Shown here piece after piece: positions 40,094 through 52,329 of a DNA stretch of 64,000 nt. Position 1 is the stretch's first letter. Every line of letters begins with the position of its first letter. The notes below the pieces were generated by a model. That model had not been told where the DNA came from and searched no databases. It was given only the letters and a program-made list of their open reading frames with translations. A program made the translations under genes and the position numbers. Location of the stretch: the NCBI RefSeq assembly GCF_029784155.1, contig NC_073691.1:133482394-133546393 (forward strand). Direction: 5' to 3'. The stretch comes from Uranotaenia lowii (taxonomy: Eukaryota > Arthropoda > Insecta > Diptera > Culicidae).

Positions 40094-41309
40094 GGGAAGA
40101 TGGGGGCATAATGGCCACCTTAAGGAAAACGCTTATTTAACCATAGAGAACAGCTGTAATATGTGAATTACACCACTGTTTCATGTTCAGACACTTAAAT
40201 AGTCTATTTCCTAATTGGGTGAAACTTGAAAAAGTAGATAAAAACGTTTAAAAATGCTTTTTAAAATTTTTTGCCGAAAGCTGAAAACCAGTCACTGTAG
40301 AGGCATAATAAGAAACCCCCCGAGGCAGTATGAGCACCATTAATGAAGGCATAATGAGCGTTTTCTGCCGGGGAATCTAGCAGCAAATTCGACTCGATGA
40401 TGTCAACTAAGTAATAGAGCTACAGCTTGACTTGTATCGCCTCACGATTTGGCCTATTGGTAAGATGTCGGAGAGGTAATCAGTAGGCTCGAGTTCGATT
40501 CCTGGTCTAGCTGATTTTTTTTCATTAATCATTCATGATCATGATTGCACTAAATGGTGAGGCGTAGATTTATCAAACAAAGCAATAACAAAATAATCTT
40601 GGTCTGTTTGTAGAATTCAAATTATTAACACATGCTCATACATTATGATTCTGGTGTTTTGTTTGACGGATGATGCTTTGATGCTATTAGCCGTATAATG
40701 TAACAAAAATCAATCATGAATGGTATGTGCAACAAAAAAAAAATCCCCTCCACCAGGAATTGAACTCGAACCTACTGATTACCTCTCCGACACCTCACCA
40801 ATAGGCCAAATCGACAGACGAAACAAGTCAAGCTGTAGCTCTATTATTCAGTTGACTTCATCGAGTTGAATTCGCTGCTAGATTCCCCGGCAGAAAACGC
40901 TCATTATGCCTTCATTACTAGTGCTCTGTTCGCCTCCAGTGAACAAATTTAAGAGAAAACGTGTTTTAAAATTGATTAAAGTGAAAAATCAAAAATTTTA
41001 TGATGCTGAAAATTTAGAAACAATGTGTAGATCATGTTGCAGTGCGTACATTTCAGATCAAGATGATTCAAAGGTCATAAAAGCTTATTTGCTCAAAAAT
41101 TATAATATTTTCGTCACTTTAGAACCTAGCTGGTTATTATTTCATATTTCTGTAAAGATGAAAAGGATATTTCTTTTTTGATGAAAAATTAATACTATAG
41201 GTAGTGCGAAACAAGTCCTTATGAAAATTTGTTTAAGATAATACGTACTTATGTAGAAAAAGGGAGTGCTTATTATGCCCTGGGAGCTCGTTATGCCCTC
41301 ATCCTCCCG
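40094..41309. mobile_element. Palindromic TIR element, copy 1
   Basis: Outer ends GGGAAGATGGGGGCATAA and, reverse-complemented, CGGGAGGATGAGGGCATAA, flanked by TA (40092-40093, 41310-41311). Inner arms of roughly 180 bases (about 40345-40525 and 40745-40925) are inverted copies of each other, sharing TTTCTGCCGGGGAATCTAGC and TAGAGCTACAGCTTGACTTG. Each arm contains a tRNA-like module: A-box region with GGCCTATTGG and B box GAGTTCGATTCC (40491-40502), mirrored at 40756-40807. No transposase frame. A second copy is at 49251-50937. Confidence 0.7.
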
Positions 41310-41342
41310 TAGAATGTTATCCAGACTAATTTAAAAAAAAAA

Positions 41343-42060
<718 letters not shown>

Positions 42061-42441
42061 TTGATCATTCCAAAGAAGAACGACTATTTTAAAAATTTAT
42101 GTACGCTAGCTGAAGAAGCAGCAGAGCGCCAACATAAACTACTAAAAAAATATCGTACCCATCATGCTAGGAAAAGGTCACGAGTTGATAATCTACATGA
42201 CGTCTTTATACGAGCTTTGAATTCATCTGATCCTTTTATAAGTTCAATAATTCTAGGGAGTAGAATGCGAAAGAATGTATCACTTGAATATCCAGATGTT
42301 GTAAAATCACTTTTAGTATTCGAAGATATCGACATCTCTGAAAATTTCAACACTGGAAGCAATGCACTAGATGAATTAATGGATGATGTTGAACAACTGG
42401 ATGATGATTTTGATCTTGATGAAGATGTAGAAAATGAATAG
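42061..42441 (+). pseudogene. Orphan C-terminal coding fragment, transposase-like, acidic tail
   Basis: A 126-codon frame without an ATG start. The front part (AEEAAERQHKLLKKYRTHHA, then RKRSR, LNSSDPFISSI) has helical, basic character and resembles from memory the C-terminal part of uncharacterised arthropod transposon proteins with the pattern R-K-x-S-R...SSDP-x-I-S. The last 30 residues are strongly acidic (DDVEQLDDDFDLDEDVENE). It ends at TAG 42439-42441, followed at once by two poly-G runs. It may be the last exon of a decayed transposon gene; function unknown. It could also be a chance frame, though its composition argues against that. Confidence 0.4.
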
Positions 42442-42448
42442 AATTGGT

Positions 42449-42490
42449 GGGGGGGGGGGTCCGATCTGGGCTTGTGGGGGGGGGGGGGGG
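42449..42490 (+). repeat. Two poly-G runs (11 and 15 G)
   Basis: Runs at 42449-42459 and 42476-42490, each preceded by TTGG/CTTGTG context like the poly-G runs at 18943, 22649 and 26884. Confidence 0.7.
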
Positions 42491-43079
42491 ATTGGTCAGA
42501 TAGAATTCGACATCCCGAACAACTTTGCCCAAGACAGTAACCCTCTAGGACTTCAATTGGCGGAGATATATTTTTGGCTACCAGTTTGCATGGAGATGCC
42601 CCATAGTGGATGCGGCGATATAAGGGTGATAATGGATTTATGGGAAAAATTTCATGATCATATTTTAAAAACCAGCCATACAAATTTTGTGGATTGACCC
42701 AATTTAGGGGTGCCTCAGAGTGCTCAAAATTATGATTTTCTACCCTAAAAAATCACTTTTGGGGGCCAAAATAAACCGGAAAATCGAAATTTTAATTATG
42801 ATGTTAAATGACTCAAAATGCATAAAATGATGTGATCTGGTGTTGGTGGTTTAATTTTCGCAAGTCAGTTTTTGGACCAATTTACAAAATGTATATGTAT
42901 GTTTTTAAAATTCGACATGACTCATTTGGTTGCCACCCTGGTGTATATCTTATGTTAAATTTGATAAATAAAATTCCGCCAAACCAAATATTCTCATACT
43001 TTCTCTGTACTTTAAGTGCTCGTCCAACTTTAATGTTTCCTACCGAAAACTACCGAATACAGCTGACAGACATCTGGAA
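42491..43079. other. Intergenic DNA, nothing recognised
   Basis: Ordinary AT-rich sequence with no supported feature. Confidence 0.4.
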
Positions 43080-43824
43080 ATGAACAGTTTGGCCAACAGA
43101 AGCTGAGTAAAGGAATTTTCCTACGAACCGTGCCCTGCGCATCGCCGAAAGCGCAGGTCAAAACAAACAACGGAAACTGGAGCCGAGTTCGGGAAGCCTT
43201 TGCTAGCGTCCCCACCCGAAGTGATACAGCGAGCAACAAGTGGAAACCGGAAGTCCGTGCTAGCGGGCGGGTGATGCCGGAAAATATTCCGATGGGTGGT
43301 TAGTCGTTGGGAAATCTTTGGCTCAGTAGCATCGAAACTTCCGTCCGCGTCGGTTGAAAATTTCTTCGCTCTGATTTTCCGCCATCTGCAGTACGGCTGA
43401 TTGACCGGTCTTGAAAGTTGATGAGTTTTGGCCTCTCTCGTGGGTGTGTGCGTATTTATTGGGTTTGTGGGGGTGGAGTTGCTTTAAGGATTTCCTTTTC
43501 CGGCTGCTTTGGCGGCAAGTACACTTGAATGGGAGTGTGATTTTTCTAGACCCAGCACGTGTTTCCGGTACGGTAGGCGAAGTATTGTTGATTCAGTTCG
43601 GATATCAATAATTTCCCTGCGGGGTTCTGGCCGAAATCAGACCTTGGAGCGAGAAGAAATAACACCAATCATCTTAGTCGGACCAGTTGAAGGATAACGA
43701 ATGACATTTTTCTATGTCAGCTGGATACAGCCAGACGGTGCCCGTTTGAGAGTGTGAAATTCGTGTGCTTTTTTTTTATTTATTTTAGTGAGATTAAGTC
43801 CCAAAGGAATCAATTGTGTAAGGT
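43080..43824 (+). other. GC-richer island, candidate non-coding first exon
   Basis: This block is clearly richer in G+C than its surroundings, has no long frame, no repeat partner in the window, and ends in a good splice-donor context (GTGTAAG then GTAAGC, cut after about 43821). That combination suits a 5' non-coding exon of a + strand gene whose coding part lies downstream of the window. No TATA box or acceptor partner was found, so this is tentative. Confidence 0.3.
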
Positions 43825-46720
43825 AAGCAAAACTGATGATGAAAATATACAGACGTCATATTTCACCAATTTCCACCCTTTTTTATACGGTGTAAGGTAA
43901 AGTATAAATTTAAGAAGCTAAATACATAAATTTCTACACTGCTTCTGATTTATTTAACGACATAAAATTTATTGTAAACCTATTCCTATTAATACAAATC
44001 ATTCTCTTAATTTTTAATTTAATAAAAGATGTAAGATTTCAATTCCTGAAATTAATTTAGTTTGAATTTGTTCCCTACTTTAATCAATCGTGTTTGTCAC
44101 ACGCTTTAAAAATGAATTGACAAAGTCGAACAAACACCAGTGATTCATTTTATGTAATAAGTGATTGTGAAGAAGAATTTAAAGCGAAACAAAATATTGG
44201 CAGGAAAAATTGACAAAACATTGCTGCCTCCCACTCATGGGAAACCAAGTTATTACAATGGTGCATTATTTTTTCCACATCCTGTTGCCATGTCATGAAT
44301 ACAGACGAAAGTACCCGTAAATATGTCATGAGCTGGCAGTCGTTTGATCTTAAATTAAATAAGCTATTAAGAATCCTCGTTTGTTGTTTATGAATGATGT
44401 GGTTGATATTTATATGAATGAAAACAAATTACGAGATTAAATTCATGAATCGATTCTTTCAAAAGATTTTTTTTCATGTTAATGTATGTACACTCGCACT
44501 AGTTTGCATAATAACTTTTTTCTAATCTAATTTTGTTTCGTGAAAAACTTTCTCAAGCAATATTCAGTGCAAATGATGTAAGCTTGAAAAGTTTAAGTTG
44601 GTTGCAGACTGGTAAAAAAAAATTTATGCGTGATTTATTATCTAAGCATCATGTATATGTAAATATTCGATTTTTATTCTGTTACCTATGAAAGATGGGA
44701 CGTTACAAAAATTACTTTTTCAAACAAAATCATCAATTGTCAAATTCGATGAAATTCAATGTACTTGAGAACTGCAACTAAATACTCTGGAAAAGCTAAA
44801 TTTTTATTTCTGATTCCACTTCGAAGTTGTCGACGGTCACCCCATTTTTTCTTAAATGGTCTTTACTTCAGTTTTTCTTAATGAAAGGCGAGGCGGGCCA
44901 AATTTAGAAATGAGGTTTGTCTGCGAACCAAAAAATATTTTTAATCATGTTTTTTTTCTTTTGATTTTTAATAAATATTTTTTTAGACTCTACTCCCCCT
45001 TTAAAAAAATGTCATGCATTTAAGTAGTTGGTATCGATTTATGGTTTTCTACATGCTTATAGTTTTCCAAGTGTTTATTAGTGATTTATGAAATGAAGGA
45101 TACTTTTTTTTACTTATTTGTTTTATTTAACTCTGCGTGAAAAAATAATGACATTTTTCGTACTGGTTTTCGCAGCACTTCTTCCATTTGTAATGAGATT
45201 GGCAATAAGCTTACGTTAACGGAAAATGGCGTTGTATTGTAATGACATAAAAAATAAACTCGATAGATTCCAAAATCTTGAAAGGTACGATATTACTTTA
45301 TCGTGATTATCAATTTGGTGATGTTTGGGTTTTTTGAGCTGTTTAATAAATTTATACGTTAAATAGTTCCCGCGTAGTTTTCAAGTCCAATGAAGCGACT
45401 TTTAACTGCCTCCAAAATAATGATTTATTATTTGATTCAAATTTCAAAGAGCAAAAATTTATAGAATCGTTTATAATATTGACATTTTTTTTTATAAGGA
45501 GTTTTCAAATATTATAACCTTGCTCTGTTATATAAGATTACATTTTTCTTCTTTCATGACATTGATCTAATAAAAACTTCGCGGGCCACAAATAATCTTT
45601 TGCGGGCCAAATGTGGCATGTTTTAGATGGTTGTAAAAATGTTTGGAATATAGTTTTTTAAAAAAATTGCATTTTCATGAATCGGACAGTTCGAAGCATT
45701 ACACGGCTTTGGGTGTTAGTTCTAGGTTATAAAGCTTTGAGGTCAAACGTCAAACAAACAGATGTTAAAATTTCCCGCAAGATTTCTTTCAAGTAGAAAA
45801 GGGCTCTGGGTTGAAGTTTAATTGGACGTTATCGATACCTTAAGCATATCAACACTGAAATATGAACGAAAAAAAAATCAAAGATTGCCAGATTTTTTCC
45901 CGCTCGTACCGTTTATGCGAATTCGAGCTTTTTTTTTATCTAAAAACCTAGCAAGATCCAGACAGTTCATTTCAATATGTTCAAATCAAAATTTGGAAAA
46001 ACCCAAGAATAATCCAATTGAAATTTAGAAGAAAACACATGAATCTTTTTTTTATCGATTCAATTTGGCGGATTTTGAATCTTAATTTTTGCTTTCAAAA
46101 CATTGTCCATGTTTATTTTGATAAAACTTGAATAAGTTTTCTTTTCAAAACATGGATAAAAAGTTCGTCTAGGTTAGGGATACCATAAGTACTCTTTTTC
46201 AATCGAGAAAAGAGCGTACTATTCTTTTTGTGAAATTTTACGAATTGTACTCTTTTTTATTAGGGCCTTTTTTATCATAAACATTAAACTTGTTTATTTC
46301 AGTTTAGGAAGCATGATTTCCGCATCTTATACAAGAAATACGAAAGAAATACAACTTACGAGAACCTTCAATACCTTACCCTTATATCCCGTATTCGTGA
46401 AGGAATCTTTAAATCGTTATTTATGCGCCTTTGAGTATGCAATATACCCCCGATCAGCTATCAAAGAGCACAAAACCAATATGTATATCAAATGCTTCGT
46501 AGTGTATAAATCTCACATATTGTTTGTTAAAGGAAATGTACGCGCCGAAAATCTCTTTTTGAAATCAAGTATTTTATCGTGTTTGTGGGGTTTGTCAGCA
46601 TAACATCAATACTACTTTTGCTTCGAACACACCAAATAGGAATATTTAGCTCCTGACTATTCCCTTTTCATTATTTGAATAATATTTGAGGAAAAAATTT
46701 ATAATTGTCATGTACGTCAT
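43825..46720. other. AT-rich DNA, nothing recognised
   Basis: 2.9 kb with no supported gene. The phrase GCGGGCCA recurs near 44890, 45583 and 45603 and may mark an eroded repeat. Confidence 0.4.
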
Positions 46721-46724
46721 ACCT

Positions 46725-47565
46725 AAGCTTGCTAGATTACTTTTTTCCTAAAAAAGCTGGCTCAATCCGGGCATAAGATTTTAAAAATTTCAATAAAAAA
46801 AACGGGCGATATCCGGGTAAAACTAAACAAAACCTAGACTTTTCTTATGAAAATTCAAGTGAAAATGAACATAAGAAAAAATATTTTTCATTGAGTAACA
46901 TCAGCGGTGCTCAATGCAAATTTTACATTTTCGTGTATTTCGATGAACAAGTTCAAAAAATCGTACATTATTTAAAAATTTAGCTTTGGTTTGCATTTTG
47001 TTCAGATTTTGGATAAATCCGATCATTTTTCTTCGATATCTGGGAAACCACACCGGACCGGGCTTTTTCTTTTTTTTTCCATGAAATATCGGACAAGCCA
47101 AGATAAAACCAGGCAGTCTGGAATGCTTACTACTTCCAAGAAATTGGTAGTATTTGAATGACTTTAAATTACTTCTTTCGTTTTCTTTTGAAATTATTAA
47201 TTTTTCCTTACTCTTTTGATTTTTTTTACAACTGTACATTTTTTGCATAGCGGGATATGGTAACCCTAGTCTAGGGGGCTTAGCGGTTAGCGTGCTAAAA
47301 CAATAATCGCTATTCCAATGGTGGCATGGGTTCGATTCCCACTTCGATACTGGGTGATTAATGTTAATTTTAAGTTGTCCGTGTTTATTTAGTCTGTAAA
47401 GCCTCAATTGACTAAGACGGTGTATGTCATTTTTTTGTCTTTTTTCACTATAGAAGAGTTTTTTTTTGGCTTCGACAAATGAAGTAACAAATAAAGGTCT
47501 AAAATTTTGTTTAAAATATCCGGGCAAGTCTGGATAAAACCGGATAATCTGTCAAGCTACTTTTA
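46725..47565. mobile_element. Possible eroded element with CCGG/GGGTAAAAC text, carrying a SINE
   Basis: GCTTGCTAGATTA at the left and, reverse-complemented, GCTTGACAGATTA at the right might be inverted ends. Between them, CCGGGTAAAAC- and ATATCCGGG-like phrases recur. A tRNA-like repeat (47276-47440) sits inside. Boundaries are weak. Confidence 0.3.
47276..47440 (+). repeat. tRNA-derived SINE
   Basis: A-box-like TTAGCGGTTAGCGTGC at the start and B box GGGTTCGATTCCC at 47328-47340, followed by a non-tRNA body. The insert between the boxes makes it longer than a real tRNA, and the 3' half does not close an acceptor stem. An antisense frame of 208 codons across it is not a gene. Confidence 0.6.
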
Positions 47566-47784
47566 TTAGTTAAGACTAACTGAGCCCGTAGACTTCTGTT
47601 TTTCCATAAATTCAGTTAGAAGGTTCAAATTTGAGTTGGTAATTTACCTGCAATTATATTTTGTTAGACCATTCTTAAGCAGCGTTACATGAATAATTCC
47701 GGAGGATTTCCCAAAACAGTAGAGAGCAAGATTTGAAAACCTTGTCAATTTCGTCAAAGGTGGTCTTCCTAGATATTTTAACTT

Positions 47785-47870
47785 CATTTAATTCTGTAGA
47801 AAAGGTCCACCCTTGTCCACAGCGAGGGGGTAGGGGTTTGGGTGGTCCACGTGGACATATTTCCAAAAAA
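47785..47870 (+). repeat. Dispersed GTCCAC-rich repeat, distant copy
   Basis: GAGGGGGTAGGGGTTTGGG bracketed by GTCCAC boxes, related to 21498-21605 and 48398-48520. Confidence 0.4.
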
Positions 47871-47879
47871 ATTTCTAAA

Positions 47880-48180
47880 AGGGAATAAATGTTAAGATGT
47901 TTAATACCGTATTTGTTTATGCCGAATGTTGCACTAGTTTTGCACTGGTGCACTACTAGGTGCTGTCAAACTGTTTGTTTATTCAGACAGTGTTGCACTG
48001 CAGTTTTGACCTGGTGTTGCACTGCCATCGGGCGGTGTTGCCCCGAAAATTTTGTCAGTGTTGCGAGAGAGCGTGTGAGTGAGTGAGGTAGCAATACACT
48101 GGCGACGATTTGTGTTTGTTTTTATCGGGTACGGTGGAACACTGAACGAGGGGAGAAAACAAAAACGGTATAAATCAAAA
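47880..48180. other. Unique segment with repeated TTGCACTG motif
   Basis: TTGCACT or close variants occur about five times between 47929 and 48025, followed by a TGTGAGTGAGTGAG run. No gene could be supported. It may be regulatory or an eroded repeat. Confidence 0.25.
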
Positions 48181-48397
48181 CCTTAAAATTGCAAAGCTTT
48201 CCAGTTTAAGTTTAAACAATTAGAAGCCACCTGAAAGCAAGTGATAAATATGATAGGTAATAAAAAAATTTAAAATTTTTAAATTATTTTATAACAGAAA
48301 ATGGTTATTCGTTTTTATTCAAAATTAGCCACTTCAATAACAAAAAGGCAAAAGGTAGTGTGACAAATTGGATTAAAAAAAAAAAATCAATTTTAAA

Positions 48398-48520
48398 GCT
48401 GTGCACGTGGACATCCGAGGAGGGTGGCAGGGGTTTGCCAAATGTCCACGCTTGTCAAAGGAGGGGCAGGAGGAAGTCAAATCTCATTTTTCTGTCCACG
48501 TGGTATCTGAACGGCCCCAA
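48398..48520 (+). repeat. Dispersed GC-rich repeat, copy 2
   Basis: Shares GGGGTTTGCCAAATGTCCAC-like text, CTCATTTTTCTGTCCACG and a TATCTGAACGGCCCC end with 21498-21605. Both copies keep the same spacing of about 50 bases between the two GTCCAC blocks. Confidence 0.6.
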
Positions 48521-49248
48521 AACAGAACACATTGTTGTCGTTTTTGCTTCTCAAATAATAATGTTCTTAAAATCGTCTCGTTGCAACCCACTATTGAAAA
48601 AATTGTAACAGCCTCTGCACCTCTTCGTTATCATAACAAATTTAGAAAATAACCACATAATACTTCGACCTGCATTGATTTCTTCGTTACCGTTAAAAAC
48701 TTATTATTAGGTTGATAGAGTTGTGTCTAAATTCATTTCTCGAGTTTTGTGTGTAATTTATAGTGATTTCGTATGAAACCTCTTACATGCCTTCCCCTCC
48801 TAATAATGAAATATATCATCATTTTTATAATTTGATGAAAATATTTCGAAAACTGTTCAAATTTTTTCGAACTTAACGGTAGTTTTATAAGGGACCCCCA
48901 TTGTTTTGAAAATGGGCTCAGTAAAATACTTGAAGCGACTGGAAAACATGAGAAGCATTAAGATGAAAGAAATTGAAGACAAATAAAATTTTCGCTTTTG
49001 TATATCTATCAAAAACTTTAAAAATACTACTTTTCGACACAATTCTACTATTATAGTTACAAACCATCCTTGGCCCAAAAAACCTTTGGGTACCAAATTT
49101 CAGGTTAGTTTTATCATCCGTTTCGAATTGATGGGTTATATTTTGATATATAGGGAATAAAATAAGTACGAAGTCGAGAGTCAGTCTTAATATCTTTCAT
49201 AAGTTTGGAAAAAATGGTTAAAGGGCATAAAAACAAAAACCGAAATAG
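48521..49248. other. AT-rich DNA, nothing recognised
   Basis: No supported gene or element. Confidence 0.4.
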
Positions 49249-49250
49249 TA

Positions 49251-50937
49251 GGAGAGATAAGGGCATAATGGCCACCTTAAGGCAGACGCTTGTTTAATGT
49301 ATGTGTTGTTTATCCACCATGGGTGCACGGATTCACCGCAGTTTCTGCCTAAGTATGGGCTCACATGCATTTTTAGATTATTAGGTTCGACAGATCTCCA
49401 ATGCAACGCGTACACCATACCCGGACCCCATGGCTTTGTATGAACTGTTATGGAGTGAATGTATTGTGTTGGTGTAAGTTTATTTTGGAAGAACGAGTCA
49501 ATCAGGTGGGCTAGTTTACTTACAGGTATTCCGGCATCCGTTTATATACCTGGCCAGCTGGCAACTGATTGAACATTCTTATTATATAGTCAGTTATATG
49601 AGAAAACACATCTTACCTGTCGGCCACTTACGGGATTCGAACCCAAAAGTTTTCTTGCCGATATCGGGGATCGAACCCAGTACGCCTGGCATACCAAAAC
49701 CAGACTCGCGCCAGTCTATCCACTAGACCACATCGGCGCTCACCTTAAGGCAGACGCTTATTTAACTATAGAAAACAGCTATAATATGTGACTTAAATCG
49801 TTGTTTCGTGTTCAGACACTAAAAAAGTCTATTTCTTAACTGGACTATACTTGAAAAGGTAGATGAAAACGGTGTAAAATGCATTTTAATTTTTTTTTCC
49901 GAAAGCTGAAAATCAGTCACTGTAGTGGCATAATGAGAACCCCCACTGGGGCAGTATAAGCATCATAAATCGGGGCACTATCAGCGTTTTCTGCCGTGGA
50001 ATGTAGCAACGAATTTCACTCGATGAAGTCAACTGAATAACAGAGCTACAGCTTAACTTGTTTCGACTGACGATTTGGCCTATTGGTTAGATGCCGGAGA
50101 GGTAATCAGTAGGCTCGAGTTCAATACCTGTTCGAGGTGATTTTTTTTTTCATTCACCATTCATGATCGATGCATTTTACAGTAAACGATGATGCGTAGA
50201 TCCATCAAACAAAGCAATACTAAAATAATGTATGACTTTTTGTAGAACACAAGCAATTCACACACACTAATACATTATGTTTTTGGTGCTTTGCATCACC
50301 CGCTAAGATGCTACTAGTCATGCAATGCAACAATCAAAATAATCGATCATGAATGGTAAATGATAAAAAATTCTCCTCGAACAGGAATCGTTTTCGAGCC
50401 TACTGGTTACCTCACCGACATTTAACCAATAGGCCAAATCGACAGATGTAAACGAGGCAAGCTGTAGCTTTATCATTCAGTTGACTACATCGGGTTGAAA
50501 TCGCTGCTAGATGCTACGGCAGAAAACGTTCATCGTGCCCCGAATAATAGTGCTCTGTTTACCCCGAGTCAACAAGTTAAAGTAAAAACGTGTTTTAAAA
50601 TTGATTATAGTGAAAAACCAAAAATTTAATGATGGTGAAAATTGAGAAACAATATGTTCATCATGTTGCAGTGCGCACATTATAGATTAAGATCATTTAA
50701 CGATCATAATTTCTTATTTTCCAGTGCTCAAAAATTATAATATTTTCGTCACTTGAGAACCGAGTTGGTTTTTCTAAAATATTTCTGTAAACATGATAAG
50801 GAGTTTTCTTTTTTGCTGAAAAATTGATAGGAATTCGGAACTAATCCTCATGAAAATTTATTTAAGAAAATACGTACTTGTGTAGAAAAGTGGAATGCTT
50901 ACTATGCCCCGGGTGCTCTTTTTGCCCTAATCTCCCC
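49251..50937. mobile_element. Palindromic TIR element, copy 2, interrupted by a SINE
   Basis: Ends GGAGAGATAAGGGCATAA and, reverse-complemented, GGGGAGATTAGGGCAAAA, flanked by TA (49249-49250 and 50938-50939). The interior matches copy 1 at 40094 in order, including the tRNA-like modules (left arm about 50077-50128, right arm about 50384-50440). A 443 bp SINE splits it near the left end. Diverged from copy 1, so the family is old. Confidence 0.7.
49298..49740 (-). mobile_element. tRNA-derived SINE with 25 bp target duplication
   Basis: Read on the - strand from 49740: an A-box TGGTCTAGTGGATAG followed by a perfect B box GGTTCGATCCC (49667-49677) and a second B-box-like GGGTTCGAATCCC (49631-49643), then an unrelated body. 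The target duplication CACCTTAAGGCAGACGCTT and six further bases is at 49273-49297 and 49741-49765 with one mismatch. Such long duplications are the mark of LINE-driven insertion. It interrupts the palindromic element. Confidence 0.8.
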
Positions 50938-50939
50938 TA

Positions 50940-51890
50940 CCGTCAACTGGGGCAAAATGCAACACTTTTCAATTTCAATGGCTTCTGAAAAACATATGTT
51001 CACAGTTAATCATACCCCTCATGCATAAAAAGTTAGGTTGATGGGACATTAAATTGGCGTAAGCAGAAAAATTATTGGTTTCTTTAGTTATTTTTATTTT
51101 TTTTAAACATGTGATTTTCACCGTTCTCAGAAAATGAGGTAACTTGCAAAAAAACTTTTTTTTATGTAAAATATTATGGAAACGTATGAAAATTTTAAGT
51201 TTTGATAAATTTGCGATGCTTTAAAGACCATTATGCATGCTAACACCACTTGCAGCGTTTTTTTACTGTCAAAACAAGTTTTCACTTTTTTTCTGAAAAT
51301 AAGGATGCTGAACACATTCAGGAGTAAAACAATGCTACAAAAAAAATCTACCAGCTGAAATCATAAAAATAAATGATTGGATGGGGTAAATTTCAATGGT
51401 GACAATCGCGAGATGCAAAACAATAATATTTCAGCATATGTAAACGAGATTTACAAGGTGTTTCTCTGATTTGCATTTTGTCGAATTTTACCTCAGACAG
51501 GTAACTGAATTATAAAAATATTTATTCAAACAAAAAAAAATGAGTGATGGTTTGAGAAATATTTTTACACCAACAGTGTTGGTATTAATTGAGGAAACCT
51601 ATAAAAAGTTTGTAGGTTATATTATTAAACCAATCCGTCAAACTGGGTAAAGTTTTTTACGGCATCGAAAAATGTTTAAAATTGTATATTTTTTGCTCGA
51701 TTCTTTAACCTCTATATGATAATCAAAATCTTTAAAAAACTAGCATAAGATGCGAGAAATTTTGTCATCATCATTTTGTAATGATTAAATGATAACTTTA
51801 TCACATAACATTAAATTTAAAATTGAATCAGTGTGGTGTTATATAAATGTCGTATCTAACATCGCTGTTGCATGATGCCCCATTTGACGG
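50940..51890. mobile_element. TA-flanked TIR element, 951 bp
   Basis: Left end CCGTCAACTGGGGCAAAATG, right end reverse-complemented CCGTCAAATGGGGCATCATG; both continue with CAACA, about 22 of 25 bases matching. TA flanks both sides (50938-50939 and 51891-51892). No transposase frame; a Tc1/mariner-type MITE by its target site. The left TA is shared with the right end of the preceding palindromic element. Confidence 0.75.
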
Positions 51891-51892
51891 TA

Positions 51893-52329
51893 CTGATAAT
51901 AAAGTTCTCTAACCCCTCTGTGGTTATGCAATTTTGTTTTAAAAAAATCTGGAACGATAAAGTTTTTCATAGAACTTCTACGAATTTTTCATCGAAAAAA
52001 TTGGGGTTTAGAGAGTTAACTACTAGCACGATTTATTTGATTAACCAATCAATATAATAGAGAAATTTAGGTAGGTATTTGCCACAAATTGTTTCCTCTT
52101 ACGTACTCATCGAGAATTTCTAGATTTATTTGGTCAGCTCGTTTTGGTTTACTCTGATGATGCTTCTGAATTTCCATGAAATTTATCTCAAATTGATATG
52201 TTGGCTGAACAAATTTTTGGAAATAGTAGGTTTGCGTGGGCGTAATATTGTTTAACAACACCCCATAATGGCGCCGTTCATGAAACGAAACCACTCAAAT
52301 GTCACCGCTGAAGCCCAATTTAATCAAAT
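51893..52329. other. Intergenic AT-rich DNA
   Basis: No feature recognised. Confidence 0.4.

Noticed and set aside
40451..40511. True tRNA gene
   Set aside because: A and B box-like sequences are present, but no acceptor stem closes, and the sequence recurs inverted within a transposon.
42162..42683. 173-codon - strand frame opposite the orphan acidic frame
   Set aside because: Proline and serine runs come from poly-G tracts and from the complement of acidic codons.
46901..47527. 208-codon frame on the - strand
   Set aside because: It runs antisense through a tRNA-derived SINE and eroded repeat text, with lysine-rich low-complexity composition and no recognisable domain.
49298..49740. True tRNA gene on the - strand near 49740
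   Set aside because: A perfect B box exists, but the unit continues into a SINE body with a 25 bp target duplication.
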